Source: Solobacterium sp.
GTDB taxonomy: Bacteria > Bacillota_I > Bacilli_A > Erysipelotrichales > Erysipelotrichaceae
Direction: 5' to 3'
Assembly (NCBI GenBank): GCA_016284975.1
Contig: JAEEPV010000077.1
Coordinates: forward strand, 1 to 7,112
DNA: 7,112 nt
The position numbers and the translations under genes are program-made. Shown one piece after another: positions 1-6,357 of this stretch (position 1 is its first letter; each line of letters begins with the position of its first letter). The notes under the pieces were generated by a model. That model was not told the origin of the DNA and made no database searches. It saw only the letters and a program-made list of their open reading frames with translations.

Positions 1-1281
1 ACCCTGAATGCGGGCGGACCGGATCCGGAGAAGGAAGATAAGGTCATGCTGCGAAGAAACCGGGTATCCCGGATCTTCTTCAAGCAGAAGTTCTTTGACT
101 ATCCGATCACCCTGAAAGCAGAAACGTTTAAGAATATGGGTTTCTCGGATACGATGGCATCCGGCTTTTCCTATATCGGATCCATGATTCATAAACGCCC
201 GGAAAATTCACTGGAAGATTTCTATGTCAACCGTTTCGGCAAAAAGCTGTATTCCATGTTCTTTGAGCACTATACCGAGAACCTCTGGGGCAGACACCCG
301 AGTGAGATCGACCCGAGCTGGGGCGCGCAGCGCGTCAAGGGTGTATCTATCCTGGCGGTAGTGAAAAACGCTCTGGAGAAACAGTTTGGCAAGAAGGACC
401 GCAAGGTGGAAACATCTTTGATCGAAGAATTCTCGTATCCGAAACTGGGACCGGGAGAACTGTGGGATGTGACCGCTGAAGAAATCATCAAAATGGGCGG
501 CACGATTCTCAGGAATGCCAGGGTCACAAAACTCCATAAGAACGAGAACAATGTACTGACCGGTGTCACCTATATCAAAGACGGCAAAGAAACGGAAATG
601 GAAGGGGATATTGTGATCTCTTCCATGCCCATCAAGGATCTTGTGGCAGGCATGAACGACGTGCCCGAACACGAAGCGATGATCGCGGCAGGACTTCCGT
701 ACCGGGACTATATGACGGTCGGTGTACTGATCGATAAGCTGAATCTCGAAAACAAGACGGATATGAAAACCGTTGGAGGGATCGTACCGGACAACTGGGT
801 CTACGTACATGACCGTACGGTCAAGATGGGACGCTTCCAGATCTACAACAACTGGAGCCCGTATATGGTTCAGGATCTTGAACATACCGTATGGATCGGG
901 CTGGAGTATTTCTGCAACGAAGGGGATGAGCTCTGGTCGATGAAGGATGAAGATTTCGCTGCACTTGGTGTAAGGGAAATGGTCAACCTGAATCTCATCA
1001 CATCGAAAAACAATGTCAAAGATACGCATGTGGAACGGGTGAAGAAAGCCTATCCGGCATACTTCGATACCTATCACGAGATCGATACGCTGATCACGTA
1101 TCTCAATACGATTCCAAACCTCTACTGTGTCGGCAGAAACGGACAGCACCGGTATAACAACATCGATCACAGTATGTGCACGAGCTTTGAAACCGTGAAG
1201 AATATCATCAATGGTGTTACGGATAAATCAAATATCTGGTCGGTCAATACCGAACAGGAATATCACGAAGAGAAAAAATGA
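1..1281 (+). CDS. FAD-dependent oxidoreductase, amine-oxidase / UDP-galactopyranose-mutase-like (5' partial)
   Basis: The reading frame is open from base 1, so the start lies outside the window; the ATG at 46 is internal because the 15 codons before it already read as family-like sequence. The visible 426 residues lack the N-terminal Rossmann GxGxxG that would bind FAD. What is seen resembles the protoporphyrinogen-oxidase/UGM-like flavoprotein superfamily: an early FFKQKFFDYPITL segment, a SLEDFYVNRFGKKLY...YTENLWG segment, the YPKLGPGELWD stretch followed by a strand-helix unit (about codons 155-200) typical of the second FAD-contact region ending in DIVISSMP, and a C-terminal GRNGQHRYNNIDHSM segment where the flavin-proximal end of these enzymes sits. 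The gene overlaps the next one by 4 bp (ATGA), so the two are probably translationally coupled. In surface-glycan loci such proteins are often annotated as NAD(P)/FAD oxidoreductases of unknown substrate; the reaction here is not determinable. The family call is good, a specific function is not. Confidence 0.85.
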   Translation, partial: TLNAGGPDPEKEDKVMLRRNRVSRIFFKQKFFDYPITLKAETFKNMGFSDTMASGFSYIGSMIHKRPENSLEDFYVNRFGKKLYSMFFEHYTENLWGRHPSEIDPSWGAQRVKGVSILAVVKNALEKQFGKKDRKVETSLIEEFSYPKLGPGELWDVTAEEIIKMGGTILRNARVTKLHKNENNVLTGVTYIKDGKETEMEGDIVISSMPIKDLVAGMNDVPEHEAMIAAGLPYRDYMTVGVLIDKLNLENKTDMKTVGGIVPDNWVYVHDRTVKMGRFQIYNNWSPYMVQDLEHTVWIGLEYFCNEGDELWSMKDEDFAALGVREMVNLNLITSKNNVKDTHVERVKKAYPAYFDTYHEIDTLITYLNTIPNLYCVGRNGQHRYNNIDHSMCTSFETVKNIINGVTDKSNIWSVNTEQEYHEEKK

Positions 1282-2558
1282 AAACAATTAAACGTATACT
1301 AGCGATATTTGAATATTTAGTGATTGCGGCAGTTGTCGGATTCGGCCTGATCGTTGGTGTTTATGCGATTCCCAAAGACCGGATGGTCAACAACATCACC
1401 CGCAGTACACCGCTGCTGCAGACGGAAGGCAACTACCGCTACTGGGCGGCGGATATCCTGAATACCCAGTCCGATAACTTTTCGGATTCACTGATGGCAG
1501 ATATCGCCATCAATCCGAATACCGGGAATCTGCTGTATGATTCCATGATCAACTGCTATGTGGGCTGGCGGGATACCGCCGAAAGCAGTGAATGGCTCCT
1601 GCGGGTAGCCGGTGGCGAACCATTCTATGAAGGCTATGAACAGGTGGTCTATGGCCGCTACTGGCATGGGTACCTGATCTGGATGAAGCCGCTGCTGCTG
1701 CTGTTCAGCATCCCGGAGATCCGCCTGATCAATATGAGCGTACAGCTTGTACTTCTGTGCTGGCTGATGATCCTGCTGTACAGGGAACTTGGACTGGCCG
1801 GCTGTCTGTCCATTGGGGCAGGGATTCTGATTCTGAATCCGATCACCTGTGCCATGACGTTTCACTTCTCGGATATTTACTACAACGTACTGATCACGTG
1901 CATCGTGATGTTAAGTTTCCGTTCGAAATTTGATGAACAGGAAAGCTGGTGGACAGTATTCCTGTGGTCGGGCATAGCCGTGGCGTTCTTTGATCTGATG
2001 ACCTATCCGCTTGTGGCGCTTGGCATTCCGCTGATTCTGTATTTTCTGCTCAGCCGGAAGAGCTTTGGTTCCAATACCTGGGAGCTGATCCATTTCAGTA
2101 TTGACTGGGTCATCGGCTATGCGGGCATGTGGGCGTTGAAGTGGCTGATTGGCTCTGCCTTTACCGGCTATAATCTGATTGCCGATGGACTTGGTGCGGT
2201 TGGCTTGCGCAGTACCGGAGCAGTGGAAAATGTGAGTATGGACTACGTATATGTCGTAATGAACAATGTACAGGCCATGCTTACAAAACCGGTTATTGCC
2301 GGACTTGTGTTCATCGCAGTACTGCTGGTGATCGGTGTTCTGTGCGGAAAGATGAAATTCAAACTCAGCACCAGCAAGATCCTGCAGATTCTTGTGGTCG
2401 GCTGTTTCCCGTTCCTCTGGTACTATGTGATCCGCAATCATTCGATCGTTCATGTATGGTTTGCCTACCGTGTACTTGCGATAACCGTTGCGGCAGTTGT
2501 TTCGATGCTTTTCTGTTTTGTGTCGGAAAAACGAGGAAACACGCATGAAAAAGATTGA
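1278..2558 (+). CDS. Polytopic membrane protein of unknown family, possibly GT-C-like
   Basis: The protein has 426 residues. I do not recognise a named family. One membrane segment at about 11-31 is followed by a long, probably extracytoplasmic loop (about 32-130) with many acidic and aromatic residues. Then come hydrophobic segments at roughly 134-168, 173-190, 200-213, 226-258, 275-293, 336-356, 368-384 and 391-415. A single helix, a large first outer loop and then a helix bundle is the topology of GT-C glycosyltransferases, which use lipid-linked sugars, but that is inference. Two conspicuous motifs are RYWHGY (127-132), at the loop/membrane junction, and a late NHS..H.....R pattern (N387, H388, S389, H392, R398) in front of the last helix; both look like conserved functional sites. 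The ATG at 1278 overlaps the previous stop (ATGA), with a weak GAAGAGA purine stretch before it. The 3' end overlaps the next gene by 14 bp. Position between a flavoprotein and an SGNH protein suggests surface-glycan work. Confidence 0.75.
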   Translation: MKTIKRILAIFEYLVIAAVVGFGLIVGVYAIPKDRMVNNITRSTPLLQTEGNYRYWAADILNTQSDNFSDSLMADIAINPNTGNLLYDSMINCYVGWRDTAESSEWLLRVAGGEPFYEGYEQVVYGRYWHGYLIWMKPLLLLFSIPEIRLINMSVQLVLLCWLMILLYRELGLAGCLSIGAGILILNPITCAMTFHFSDIYYNVLITCIVMLSFRSKFDEQESWWTVFLWSGIAVAFFDLMTYPLVALGIPLILYFLLSRKSFGSNTWELIHFSIDWVIGYAGMWALKWLIGSAFTGYNLIADGLGAVGLRSTGAVENVSMDYVYVVMNNVQAMLTKPVIAGLVFIAVLLVIGVLCGKMKFKLSTSKILQILVVGCFPFLWYYVIRNHSIVHVWFAYRVLAITVAAVVSMLFCFVSEKRGNTHEKD

Positions 2559-3747
2559 ACGTCCGTATCTTGAGATTCTGATTCTATGTATCGTATGCAT
2601 GGTGATCGTACTGTTTTATGCCGGCGCTGCGATCCGGACGGATAAAGACAGTGTGACGGTAGTCTACGGAAAGCAGGATGTTTCCATGGCAAATGCCATT
2701 GGTTCGCTCTTCGGCATCAAAGCAGACGGACTGGTAAGCGAGAGCGATAATATCGACCTTTCAAAGACCGGCACGTATGAGGCGGTTTATCAGCTGAAAC
2801 TGCTAGGTGTTCCGCTCAGTAAAAAAACCGTTCCGGTAACAGTTGTTGATATGGATGCGCCGATCCTGAAGATGGAAGACGGCGTGATCTGTTTTTCCAA
2901 AGTCAATGAGCCGTGGACCTATCCGGCCTATACGGTTACGGATAACTACGATAAACCGGAGGATATTGTGCTTTCGGTGGAAGGGGATGCAGATCAGACC
3001 AGAGAGGGAACCTATCCGGCAAAGCTGAAGGCATGTGATACCTCCGGCAACTGTATCATGCGGGATATGACCGTTGTAGTTGGTGCTGCATCGGATAAGG
3101 ACTTTCTGCCGGAAAACTTTGACCTCTATTCACTGGACGAAGGCCATGTATTGCTGGAACCGAATGAAGAACACATTTTGGAAAACGGATTTGAAGAGCT
3201 TTACTGGATGGGGGATTCCAATATTCTGAATCTTGGCTTGTACGATGGCATTCCGTCCAACCGGATCCTGGCCCGTTATGCAATGGCTCCGGAGACCTTC
3301 GATAAACCACTCCATTATCGGAATATGCAGCAGAGTTGGAATGCAGTAGAGGCGATGAAGCTTCTGAAACCGAAACGGCTGATCCTGATGATGGGTGAGG
3401 CAGAGGCCGGAAGCGGCAATCCTCTGAAGTTTGCGGAAGACTATGCGGCCTGCGTGGATCAGCTCAGGAAAGCCAATCCGGATATGAAACTGTACATCTC
3501 GGCCATCCTGCCAATCCGAGAAAAAGACTCTGCCGCCGCAGCGACCCAGGAAGAGATCAACCGTGCCAACTATTGTCTGCTGGAGATGTGCAGGAAAAAG
3601 AAAATCCCGATGATCTGTGCCGATGCATGGCTGAAAGAATCTTCGGGATATGGAATTGCGTCGTATTATCTGGAAGATGGCTTCCATCTTCAGGCGTCAC
3701 ACTTCCCGGCTTATACGGATTATGTTCGTCGGTGTATCACTCAATAA
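2545..3747 (+). CDS. Membrane-anchored Ig-like / SGNH-GDSL hydrolase-like protein
   Basis: The protein has 400 residues. I chose the ATG at 2545 because GAGG at 2533-2536 lies 8 nt upstream; the in-frame ATG at 2488 would add 19 residues and run further into the preceding gene. Residues 9-30 form an uncleaved signal-anchor, placing the rest outside the membrane. Residues about 35-180 read as one or two bacterial Ig-like (DUF5011-type) domains: GTYEAVY, a VDMDAPIL linker, and the DTSGN turn (165-169) flanked by C164 and C170. The C-terminal domain is SGNH-like: block I G223-D224-S225 supplies the nucleophile serine, and block V is D378-G-F-H381. Block III, normally G-x-N-D, reads G284-E-A-E, so the oxyanion Asn is absent. 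Family members commonly remove or transfer acyl groups on polysaccharides; with the missing Asn, activity is uncertain. It is the last gene of the operon, followed directly by a terminator, and its end overlaps the convergent gene by 11 bp. Confidence 0.83.
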   Translation: MKKIERPYLEILILCIVCMVIVLFYAGAAIRTDKDSVTVVYGKQDVSMANAIGSLFGIKADGLVSESDNIDLSKTGTYEAVYQLKLLGVPLSKKTVPVTVVDMDAPILKMEDGVICFSKVNEPWTYPAYTVTDNYDKPEDIVLSVEGDADQTREGTYPAKLKACDTSGNCIMRDMTVVVGAASDKDFLPENFDLYSLDEGHVLLEPNEEHILENGFEELYWMGDSNILNLGLYDGIPSNRILARYAMAPETFDKPLHYRNMQQSWNAVEAMKLLKPKRLILMMGEAEAGSGNPLKFAEDYAACVDQLRKANPDMKLYISAILPIREKDSAAAATQEEINRANYCLLEMCRKKKIPMICADAWLKESSGYGIASYYLEDGFHLQASHFPAYTDYVRRCITQ

Positions 3748-5449
3748 TCACTTCGCCCGTGCTTGTTTCACGGGCTTTTTTTACGAGCAGATATCCGCTG
3801 AGGATCAGCAGGGAGATAAAGGAAACGAGAAGGGCATACTTCTGAATGCGTGTGCCGATATAGCGGATCCGGTAGGTATGATTGCCGGAGAAGATCGGAA
3901 TAACGATAACACCGGTATATTCTTCCTGTGTGATTGGAATGGCTTTGTAACTGCCGTTTTCTTCGACTTCTGCCTCATACCCCAGATACCAGGTGACCGG
4001 AATCGCGGCGTATCCATCGGAACTGCTTTCAAGACGAAGAACGGAAGTTGTGCCGTTCCGGCTGTAGGAAACCGAAGGGGAAGTCGTTTCAAACAGATAA
4101 ACACTTCCCTGATTATCTTTGTAATTCATCTCATGAGTCGCCGGAAGATATTCACCGCTTGAAAGTTCGGCGATGTTGTACCAGTTGTTGTAATTCTCAT
4201 AGAATTCTCCGGTGAACAGCTGACTCTTCGAAGCGAAGTTTTCCAGCTGGTCCTTGTTTCGGATCAGCCAGAGGTCGATGACTGCAGTGTTGACAACGGT
4301 ATAGATGAGAAGCAGTGTCATCACTGTATTTGCGGCTTTCCGTTTGAAATGATCCAGCGCATAGACCAGCACAAAGGGAAGAAAGGATGCGATCAGGATA
4401 TTAAAGCGGTAAGTAAACTGAATCGACTGCAGAACCTGAATCTTGTATAAAGGAATAATATCGGTAGTGCATATCAGCAGGAGAACGGAGATTACAGTCA
4501 GAATAGCCATGAATACATGTCTTTTCCGATTGACTTTCCGTACAAACAGGAACAGAAGCGGAGTGATCACGATCACAAGCCCGGTAAAGTAATGATGGGC
4601 TTCCAGATCATAACCCATCTGCAGTACATAATCACTGACCACAGAAAGAGGGGTGTTGCTGTAATCCCGCATAATCGTTTCCCCAAACAGCTCCCGGTTC
4701 TGCATGAACAGAAATTTCTGTGAGCGCAGCTGCTGAACCATCGGAAGCAGGAAGAATGCGGAGAGACAGAAGCCAATGATCACTGCCTTAATGAAACTGA
4801 GGATATGTCCGTTTCGAAACAGCGTCCTGATATAGCAGATCATCAATACAGCAAATACCACGGCAGCCATGGTAAAGGTGATCAGATGGGACAGGGCCAG
4901 CACGGTAAAGAACCCGGCAAGCTCCAGCGTATTATTCTTTTCTTCCACAAAAAAGCGGTATGCAGCGACCGGAAACAGCGGCATGAGTGAAAAAGCCATA
5001 GCTTCCCCAAGTGCTGCCCGGATAAAGAAGTCATTGATGTGATAGGAAGAAAACGTAAAGATCAATGCCCCAAACAGCACCAGCGTATCCCGTTTTGTGA
5101 AATAGTGCATCGCATTCAGAGAAGTGGCTGCGCCGATCCATACGATTGCGAATACGTAAATCTTATATACTATGACCAGCGGAATATTCATTGCATACAG
5201 AATCGATGCAGGAAACAGAAAGAGATCACAATAAAACAGAGGACTGGCATAGCCAAACCCGTAGTTCTTCTCTGCATAAATGGAAAGGGGAAACTGCAGA
5301 TCCTTTGTACAGGAAAGAATGCCGTCAATACGGCTGAGGTGAAAGGTCAGATCAAGCCCCTTGAAAACAGAAGTCTGATAAAAAGGGATACAGAAAACTG
5401 CCGCGATGAGAAACGCAATCAGGAATGTGTTGGTTTTGTTTCGAAACAT
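3737..5449 (-). CDS. PTPS-related / YfhO-like polytopic membrane protein, putative GT-C glycosyltransferase
   Basis: The protein has 570 residues from the ATG at 5449. A TTG at 5461 would add four residues, but GGAG abuts it with no spacing, while an AGG lies 5 nt before the ATG. The N-terminus has a helix (6-24) and then G-L-D33-L-T-F-H37-L-S-R, the first-loop acidic/His motif of this family and the expected place for a GT-C catalytic Asp. It continues with YGFGYASPLFY (63-73), another family hallmark, and RAALGEA (144-150). Many helices follow to about 390 (for example 124-136, 176-205, 222-238, 291-304, 311-328, 351-365, 376-392), including QFTYRFN (344-350). A beta-rich outer domain (about 400-530) contains GEYLP (432-436). 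A last helix (538-556) precedes a short basic tail. Known relatives are large membrane proteins suspected to move or attach sugars from lipid carriers to cell-surface glycans; the substrate is unknown. It converges with the + strand operon, and no U-tract hairpin of its own is visible within the neighbouring gene. Confidence 0.85.
   Translation of the reverse strand: MFRNKTNTFLIAFLIAAVFCIPFYQTSVFKGLDLTFHLSRIDGILSCTKDLQFPLSIYAEKNYGFGYASPLFYCDLFLFPASILYAMNIPLVIVYKIYVFAIVWIGAATSLNAMHYFTKRDTLVLFGALIFTFSSYHINDFFIRAALGEAMAFSLMPLFPVAAYRFFVEEKNNTLELAGFFTVLALSHLITFTMAAVVFAVLMICYIRTLFRNGHILSFIKAVIIGFCLSAFFLLPMVQQLRSQKFLFMQNRELFGETIMRDYSNTPLSVVSDYVLQMGYDLEAHHYFTGLVIVITPLLFLFVRKVNRKRHVFMAILTVISVLLLICTTDIIPLYKIQVLQSIQFTYRFNILIASFLPFVLVYALDHFKRKAANTVMTLLLIYTVVNTAVIDLWLIRNKDQLENFASKSQLFTGEFYENYNNWYNIAELSSGEYLPATHEMNYKDNQGSVYLFETTSPSVSYSRNGTTSVLRLESSSDGYAAIPVTWYLGYEAEVEENGSYKAIPITQEEYTGVIVIPIFSGNHTYRIRYIGTRIQKYALLVSFISLLILSGYLLVKKARETSTGEVIIE
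3755..3782 (+). terminator. Intrinsic terminator of the + strand operon
   Basis: GCCCGTG (3755-3761) and CACGGGC (3769-3775) form a perfect 7-bp stem with a 7-nt loop, followed at once by seven T (3776-3782). It begins 8 bases after the TAA of the SGNH gene. It acts only for + strand transcription, since the opposite strand has no T tract in the right place. It lies within the last codons (about residues 556-565) of the convergent - strand membrane gene. Confidence 0.9.
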
Positions 5450-5454
5450 GTATG

Positions 5455-5465
5455 CCTGCAACTCC
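5455..5465 (-). promoter_or_regulatory. Ribosome binding region deciding the start of the membrane gene
   Basis: Reading the - strand, GGAG (5465-5462) directly touches a possible TTG start (5461-5459), leaving no spacer, so that start is unlikely. AGG (5457-5455) is 5 nt, and GGAG 12 nt, upstream of the ATG at 5449-5447. The ATG start also places a charged MFRNK head before the first membrane helix. Confidence 0.55.
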
Positions 5466-5482
5466 GTTTTACAAACATCACT

Positions 5483-5511
5483 ATTTTACTAAATAAATGG
5501 ATGAAAATGAA
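5483..5511 (-). promoter_or_regulatory. Weak candidate promoter for the membrane gene
   Basis: On the - strand TAAAAT (5488-5483) is a fair -10 box. The hexamer 17 bp upstream (TTCATT, 5511-5506) is a poor -35 match and there is no TGn extension. The position, about 35 bp before the start codon, is reasonable. If the structured block at 5518-5625 is a leader RNA of this gene, the promoter would have to lie further upstream and this one would be spurious. Confidence 0.25.
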
Positions 5512-5517
5512 TCGCAT

Positions 5518-5625
5518 CGGTCTTCAGCGGCAGCTGGGTGGTTCGGGAAGCTGTCAGTGGATTCCCACCGGAAACAGAAGGCAGAAATCAGATGGTTATT
5601 CCCATGAAAAATGGATGATTGACCG
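5518..5625. other. Inverted-repeat-rich block, possible structured RNA (strand unresolved)
   Basis: CGGTC (5518-5522) and GACCG (5621-5625) could close a 108-bp multibranched structure. Inside are GGCAGCT (5529-5535) with AGCTGTC (5549-5555), GTGG (5557-5560) with CCAC (5565-5568), and CCAT (5602-5605), which can pair either with ATGG at 5611-5614 or with ATGG at 5592-5595. GGGAA (5545-5549) also pairs with TTCCC (5562-5566) as a competing fold. The 7-bp stem pairs fully on the + strand (one G-U) but has an A-C mismatch on the - strand. Placement as a leader of the membrane gene favours the - strand, however; on the + strand the block lies upstream of the tRNA promoter. No known RNA family is securely recognised. 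Confidence 0.3.
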
Positions 5626-5661
5626 TTTGAAAAGCAAAAATGAAAATTGTGAAAATCGGAC

Positions 5662-5690
5662 TTGAAAAGTATTTGGAGCTTTGGTATTAT
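5662..5690 (+). promoter_or_regulatory. Promoter of the tRNA operon
   Basis: TTGAAA (5662-5667) and TATTAT (5685-5690) are separated by exactly 17 bp, and TGG immediately before the -10 gives an extended -10 (TGn). A start near 5697 would leave a leader of about 20 nt before the first tRNA. The leader can form a small GCAC/GTGC hairpin (5697-5700 with 5710-5713). This is a near-consensus housekeeping sigma-factor promoter, as expected for a stable-RNA operon. Confidence 0.8.
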
Positions 5691-5717
5691 GTTCTAGCAC
5701 TCGTTTGATGTGCGTTT

Positions 5718-5794
5718 GCGCCGATAGCTCAACTGGATAGAGTGTCTGGCTACGAACCAGGAGGTTGCGGGTTCGATTCCTGCTCGGCGCGCCA
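5718..5794 (+). tRNA. tRNA-Arg (anticodon ACG)
   Basis: Acceptor GCGCCGA (5718-5724) pairs with TCGGCGC (5784-5790), discriminator G, CCA encoded (5792-5794). The anticodon stem TCTGG/CCAGG encloses the loop CTACGAA; the anticodon ACG is at 5752-5754, normally A-to-I edited at position 34 to read CGU/CGC/CGA. The T arm GCGGG-TTCGATT-CCTGC is intact with one G-U. It is the first gene of the seven-tRNA operon. Confidence 0.96.
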
Positions 5795-5800
5795 TTATTT

Positions 5801-5877
5801 CGGGATGTAGCACAGCTTGGTAGTGCACTTGATTTGGGATCAAGGGGTCACAGGTTCAAATCCTGCCATCCCGACCA
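5801..5877 (+). tRNA. tRNA-Pro (anticodon TGG)
   Basis: Acceptor CGGGATG (5801-5807) pairs with CATCCCG (5867-5873), discriminator A, CCA encoded (5875-5877). The anticodon arm CTTGA-TTTGGGA-TCAAG gives TGG at 5835-5837. It lies 6 bp after tRNA-Arg. Confidence 0.96.
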
Positions 5878-5884
5878 GTCAGAT

Positions 5885-5961
5885 GGCGAGGTAGCTCAGT
5901 TGGCTAGAGCGGTCGGTTCATACCCGGAAGATCGTGGGTTCGAATCCCACCCTCGCTACCA
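5885..5961 (+). tRNA. Elongator tRNA-Met (anticodon CAT)
   Basis: Acceptor GGCGAGG (5885-5891) faces CCTCGCT (5951-5957), with a G1-U72 wobble, discriminator A and encoded CCA (5959-5961). The anticodon CAT is at 5919-5921 in the loop TTCATAC. The anticodon stem is weak: G27-A43 is a mismatch and U28-G42 a wobble. The T arm is perfect (GTGGG/CCCAC). Elongator Met is assigned because the C1-A72 and GGG/CCC initiator marks are absent, and because in the known Bacillus cluster order Met precedes Ile and Ser. It lacks the C4-G69/C5-G68 pairs seen in the next tRNA. Confidence 0.88.
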
Positions 5962-5985
5962 TCTCAAATATCAGCGGTACCGGTT

Positions 5986-6059
5986 GGACCCTTAGCTCAG
6001 TTGGTCAGAGCTATCGGCTCATAACCGATTGGTCGTAGGTTCGAGTCCTACAGGGTCCA
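5986..6059 (+). tRNA. tRNA-Ile2 (anticodon CAT, presumed lysidine-modified)
   Basis: Acceptor GGACCCT (5986-5992) pairs perfectly with AGGGTCC (6052-6058), discriminator A. The anticodon stem ATCGG/CCGAT is perfect around CAT (6020-6022). The acceptor with C4-G69 and C5-G68 and the overall sequence resemble bacterial tRNA-Ile2, whose C34 is changed to lysidine by TilS so that it reads AUA. Its place between Met and Ser also matches the Bacillus cluster. The bases after the discriminator are CTA, so CCA is not encoded and must be added by the nucleotidyltransferase, unlike the other six genes. Confidence 0.85.
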
Positions 6060-6067
6060 CTAACCAT

Positions 6068-6158
6068 GGAGGAATACCCAAGTGGTTGAAGGGTCCGGTC
6101 TTGAAAACCGGTAGGTCGGGAAACCGGCGCCTGGGTTCGAATCCCAGTTCCTCCGCCA
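6068..6158 (+). tRNA. tRNA-Ser (anticodon TGA)
   Basis: This is a class II tRNA of 91 nt. Acceptor GGAGGAA (6068-6074) pairs with TTCCTCC (6148-6154), discriminator G, CCA encoded (6156-6158). The anticodon arm CCGGT-CTTGAAA-ACCGG gives TGA at 6102-6104. The long variable arm lies between about 6112 and 6130, and the T arm CTGGG/CCCAG is perfect. Confidence 0.96.
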
Positions 6159-6196
6159 TTCAATCACACCAAGCCGTGCAGGCATCCATTACTTAT

Positions 6197-6273
6197 CGCG
6201 AGGTAGAGCAGCCTGGTAGCTCGTCGGGCCCATAACCCGGAGGTCGTTGGTTCAAATCCTTCCCTCGCAACCA
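6197..6273 (+). tRNA. Initiator tRNA-fMet (anticodon CAT), with unusual C33 and T-stem mismatches
   Basis: Acceptor CGCGAGG (6197-6203) faces CCTCGCA (6263-6269), giving the C1-A72 mismatch diagnostic of bacterial initiators. A11-U24 in the D stem and three G-C pairs (GGG/CCC, 6226-6228 with 6236-6238) before the loop confirm this. The anticodon CAT is at 6231-6233, CCA is encoded (6271-6273). Two oddities: the base before the anticodon is C (6230), where tRNAs almost always have U33, and the T stem GTTGG/CCTTC (6246-6250, 6258-6262) has two adjacent U-U mismatches (50-64, 51-63). It may be a functional variant, a degenerate copy or an assembly error. Confidence 0.92.
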
Positions 6274-6275
6274 TT

Positions 6276-6351
<76 letters not shown>

Positions 6352-6357
6352 TTGGTT

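Noticed and set aside
208..1170. Long - strand open frame (320 codons)
   Set aside because: Antisense to the flavoprotein gene; the composition (many His, Arg, Phe, Ile) is typical of a shadow frame, and no domain or ribosome site is seen.
3673..3691. Perfect 8-bp hairpin (GAAGATGG/CCATCTTC, 3-nt loop) as a terminator of the - strand membrane gene
   Set aside because: No T tract follows it on the - strand, and the bases are codons for the conserved DGFH region of the SGNH protein, so the pairing may be chance.
5530..5575. T-box antiterminator (GGGTGG-like stretch near 5536)
   Set aside because: The conserved T-box sequence and a downstream terminator are lacking, and no aminoacyl-tRNA synthetase or amino-acid gene follows.
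5039..5665. + strand open frame of 208 codons entering the intergenic region
   Set aside because: Mostly antisense to the membrane gene, with basic low-information sequence, no ribosome site and overlap with the tRNA promoter.
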